Assembly (NCBI RefSeq): GCF_029626265.1
Contig: NZ_JARUBN010000001.1
Coordinates: 2,666,001 to 2,730,000, forward strand
Length of the DNA: 64,000 bases
Direction of reading: 5' to 3'
From: Micromonospora sp. WMMD1102
GTDB taxonomy: Bacteria > Actinomycetota > Actinomycetes > Mycobacteriales > Micromonosporaceae
A program made the translations under genes and the position numbers. The notes under the pieces are model-generated. The model did not search any database. It was given only the letters and a program-made list of their open reading frames with translations, and had not been told where the DNA came from. This document shows positions 62,207-64,000 of the stretch, one piece after another. Each line of letters opens with the position of its first letter. The stretch's first letter is position 1.

Positions 62207-62614
62207 GTGAACTGGACCCTGGAAGTGGTGGTTGTTCCCGTCTCCGACGTGGACCGGGCCAAGAGCTTCTACGCCGACCAACTCGGCTTCCACGTCGACC
62301 ACGACACCCGGATCGGCGACGGGGTGCGCATCGTCCAGCTCACCCCGCCCGGCTCCGGCTGCTCGGTCGTGATCGGCACCGGCGCCGTACCGGAGATGCC
62401 GCCCGGCTCGCTGCGTGGTTTGCAACTGGTCGTCCCCGACCTGGCCGAGGCGCGCGCCCAACTCGTCGAGCGGGGCGTCCAGGTGAGCGAGATCCAGGTG
62501 CTCGGCGAGAACCCGAGGCCGGTCGACGACCCGCTGGACAACGTCGGGTTCGTCTTCTTCAGCGATCCGGACGGCAACGGCTGGGCGGTACAGCAGATCT
62601 CCTCCCGGGGATAG
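62207..62614 (+). CDS. VOC-family (glyoxalase-like) protein
   Basis: This 135-residue protein is a vicinal-oxygen-chelate fold dimer unit: VSDVDRAKSFYADQLGF opens the first module, and FFSDPDGNGWAVQQI closes the second with the usual Asp-Pro-Asp-Gly-Asn motif and metal ligand region. VOC members are lyases, dioxygenases or resistance proteins. GTG 62207 follows AGAGGAAG. It is the third gene of the ArsR operon. Substrate unknown. Confidence 0.9.
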   Translation: MNWTLEVVVVPVSDVDRAKSFYADQLGFHVDHDTRIGDGVRIVQLTPPGSGCSVVIGTGAVPEMPPGSLRGLQLVVPDLAEARAQLVERGVQVSEIQVLGENPRPVDDPLDNVGFVFFSDPDGNGWAVQQISSRG

Positions 62615-62646
62615 CCGCCCACGCCGCGTCGGGGCGAGGCGACGGG

Positions 62647-64000
62647 CTACCGTCCGTCCACGACGGGCAGTCCGGCGGTGGCGGCGTGCAGCTGCGCCTC
62701 GGAGAGTTCGTGGTCGGCCAGGTCACCGGCGAGGTATGCGCCGTAGGCGGCGAGGTCCAGGTGCCCGTGTCCGCACAGTGCGGTCAGGATCACCTTTTCC
62801 TCGCCGGTCTCCCTGCACCGCAGCGCCTCCTCGATGCAGGCGGCCAGCGCGTGGGTGGGCTCGGGAGCCGGCACGATTCCTTCGGTACGCGCAAACCGCA
62901 CGCCCGCCTCGAAGCACTCCCGCTGGTTCTTCGCCACCGCCTCGATCAGCCCCAGCTCGTAGACGTGCGAGATCAGCGGTGACATCCCGTGGTAGCGCAG
63001 CCCGCCGGCATGGATCGGGTCAGGAATGAAGTCGTGTCCGAGGGTGTGCATCTTCATCAGCGGCGTCATCCCGGCGGTGTCGCCGAAGTCGTACGCGTAG
63101 ACGCCCCGGGTCAGCGACGGGCAGCTCGCCGGTTCGACGGCCCGGATCGTCACCTCCATCCGGCCGGCCAGCTTCTCCCGGAGGAATGGGAACGCCAGCC
63201 CGCCGAAGTTGGAGCCGCCGCCGGTGCACCCGACGATCACGTCCGGGGTCAGCCCGACCTTGCCGAACTGGGTGATCGCCTCCTCGCCGATCACCGTCTG
63301 GTGCAGCAGTACGTGGTTGAGCACGCTGCCCAGCGCGTAGTTGGTGTCCGGGCTGCCGGCGGCCACCTCGACCGCCTCGGAGATCGCGATGCCGAGCGAG
63401 CCGGGGGAGTCCGGGTGGCTCGCCAGCACCGCCCGGCCGGCCGCGGTCAGCTCGGACGGCGAGGGGTGGATCACGCCACCGAACATCTCGATCATGATCT
63501 TCCGGTACGGCTTCTGGTCGTACGAGGCGCGCACCTGCCACACCTCGCAGTCCAGGCCGTACTGCGAGCAGGCGAAGGCGAGCGCGGTGCCCCACTGGCC
63601 GGCCCCGGTCTCGGTGGTCAGCCGCCGGACTCCCGCCGCCGCGTTGTAGTACGCCTGCGGCACCGCCGTGTTCGGCTTGTGCGACCCGGCCGGCGACACC
63701 CCCTCGTACTTGTAGAAGATCTTGGCCGGTGTGCCGAGCGCCCGTTCCAGCCGGTGCGCCCGATACAGCGGGGACGGTCGCCAGAGCCGGTAGACGTCGA
63801 GTACCTCCTCCGGGATGTCCACGTAGCGCTCGGCGGTCACCTCCTGCTCGATCAGGCTCGTCGGGAACAGCGGTGCCAGGTCGTCCGGCCCGACCGGGGC
63901 CAGTGTGCCGGGATGCAGCACCGGCGGCGGCGCGGCGGGCAGGTCGGCCACGACGTTGTACCAGCGGCGCGGCATCTCCGACTCGTCCAGCAGAATCTTG
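62647..64000 (-). CDS. TrpB2-like PLP-dependent tryptophan synthase beta chain (cut by window end)
   Basis: About 450 residues are visible and the frame stays open to the window edge ([15 protein letters not shown]), so the true start is just outside; the internal ATG at 63975 is not the start. PLP lysine lies in GSHKPNTA, phosphate-binding [11 protein letters not shown] follows, and the length and [20 protein letters not shown] pattern match TrpB2, the TrpA-independent form. It makes tryptophan from indole and serine or a related beta-replacement product. It is convergent with the VOC gene. Confidence 0.93.
   Translation of the reverse strand, partial: KILLDESEMPRRWYNVVADLPAAPPPVLHPGTLAPVGPDDLAPLFPTSLIEQEVTAERYVDIPEEVLDVYRLWRPSPLYRAHRLERALGTPAKIFYKYEGVSPAGSHKPNTAVPQAYYNAAAGVRRLTTETGAGQWGTALAFACSQYGLDCEVWQVRASYDQKPYRKIMIEMFGGVIHPSPSELTAAGRAVLASHPDSPGSLGIAISEAVEVAAGSPDTNYALGSVLNHVLLHQTVIGEEAITQFGKVGLTPDVIVGCTGGGSNFGGLAFPFLREKLAGRMEVTIRAVEPASCPSLTRGVYAYDFGDTAGMTPLMKMHTLGHDFIPDPIHAGGLRYHGMSPLISHVYELGLIEAVAKNQRECFEAGVRFARTEGIVPAPEPTHALAACIEEALRCRETGEEKVILTALCGHGHLDLAAYGAYLAGDLADHELSEAQLHAATAGLPVVDGR

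Overview
The window is very GC-rich, densely coded DNA with strongly G/C-ending codons, many GTG/TTG starts and ATGA/GTGA stop-start overlaps. This fits a filamentous actinomycete, most likely of the Micromonosporaceae (inference from composition, gene families and domain style; no rRNA or tRNA is present to confirm it). No IS element, phage, CRISPR array, tRNA or rRNA was seen. It reads as ordinary chromosome rich in accessory operons.

Layout. 1-3997: the N-terminal part of a sensor kinase, divergent from a MacB/FtsX-type ABC exporter. 4196-12379: a LacI repressor next to a strong operator, followed by a five-gene branched-chain-amino-acid-type ABC importer and a secreted sugar-dehydrogenase-like protein. 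12403-13788: a small PTP-like phosphatase and a CPBP membrane protease. 13863-17240: an operator array, a ribbon-helix-helix regulator, a DUF4097 protein and a DrrAB-type exporter. 17547-22552: an MFS exporter, a hypothetical gene, and a WYL regulator divergent from a second DrrAB-type exporter. 22861-34593: a SWIM/unknown/VWA/MoxR-AAA/DUF5682 operon, a PIG-L deacetylase on the other strand and a 1,090-residue helical-repeat protein; the first part resembles the E. coli yehLMPQ group. 34680-38478: a divergent pair of secreted hydrolases, one with a cellulose-binding module. 38788-44198: a diaminobutyrate-type aminotransferase translationally coupled to a membrane NRPS of the epsilon-poly-lysine synthetase (Pls) type, a probable cationic homopoly-amino-acid cluster. 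44412-49566: a GT39-type membrane glycosyltransferase behind a striking palindromic promoter, and a complete adaptor/ATPase/permease (MacAB-like) exporter. 49820-64000: small regulatory and metabolic operons, including XRE/membrane/oxidoreductase, FkbM methyltransferase, ECF42-type sigma factor with its DGPF partner, NhaA with an EF-hand-like tail, an AbiEii-type nucleotidyltransferase, HTH/DUF4180, ArsR/SRPBCC/VOC, and a TrpB2-like enzyme cut by the window end.

Most interesting are (i) the two-gene predicted poly-diaminobutyrate (or similar polycation) synthesis locus, (ii) the VWA-MoxR-DUF5682-SWIM system, whose function is unknown, (iii) an 11-bp-phased operator array overlapping the start codon of the ribbon-helix-helix gene, which also carries a TTA codon, and (iv) the palindrome that buries the promoter of the GT39 gene. 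Functions are assigned from motifs read directly in the translated sequence; nothing was searched against databases.
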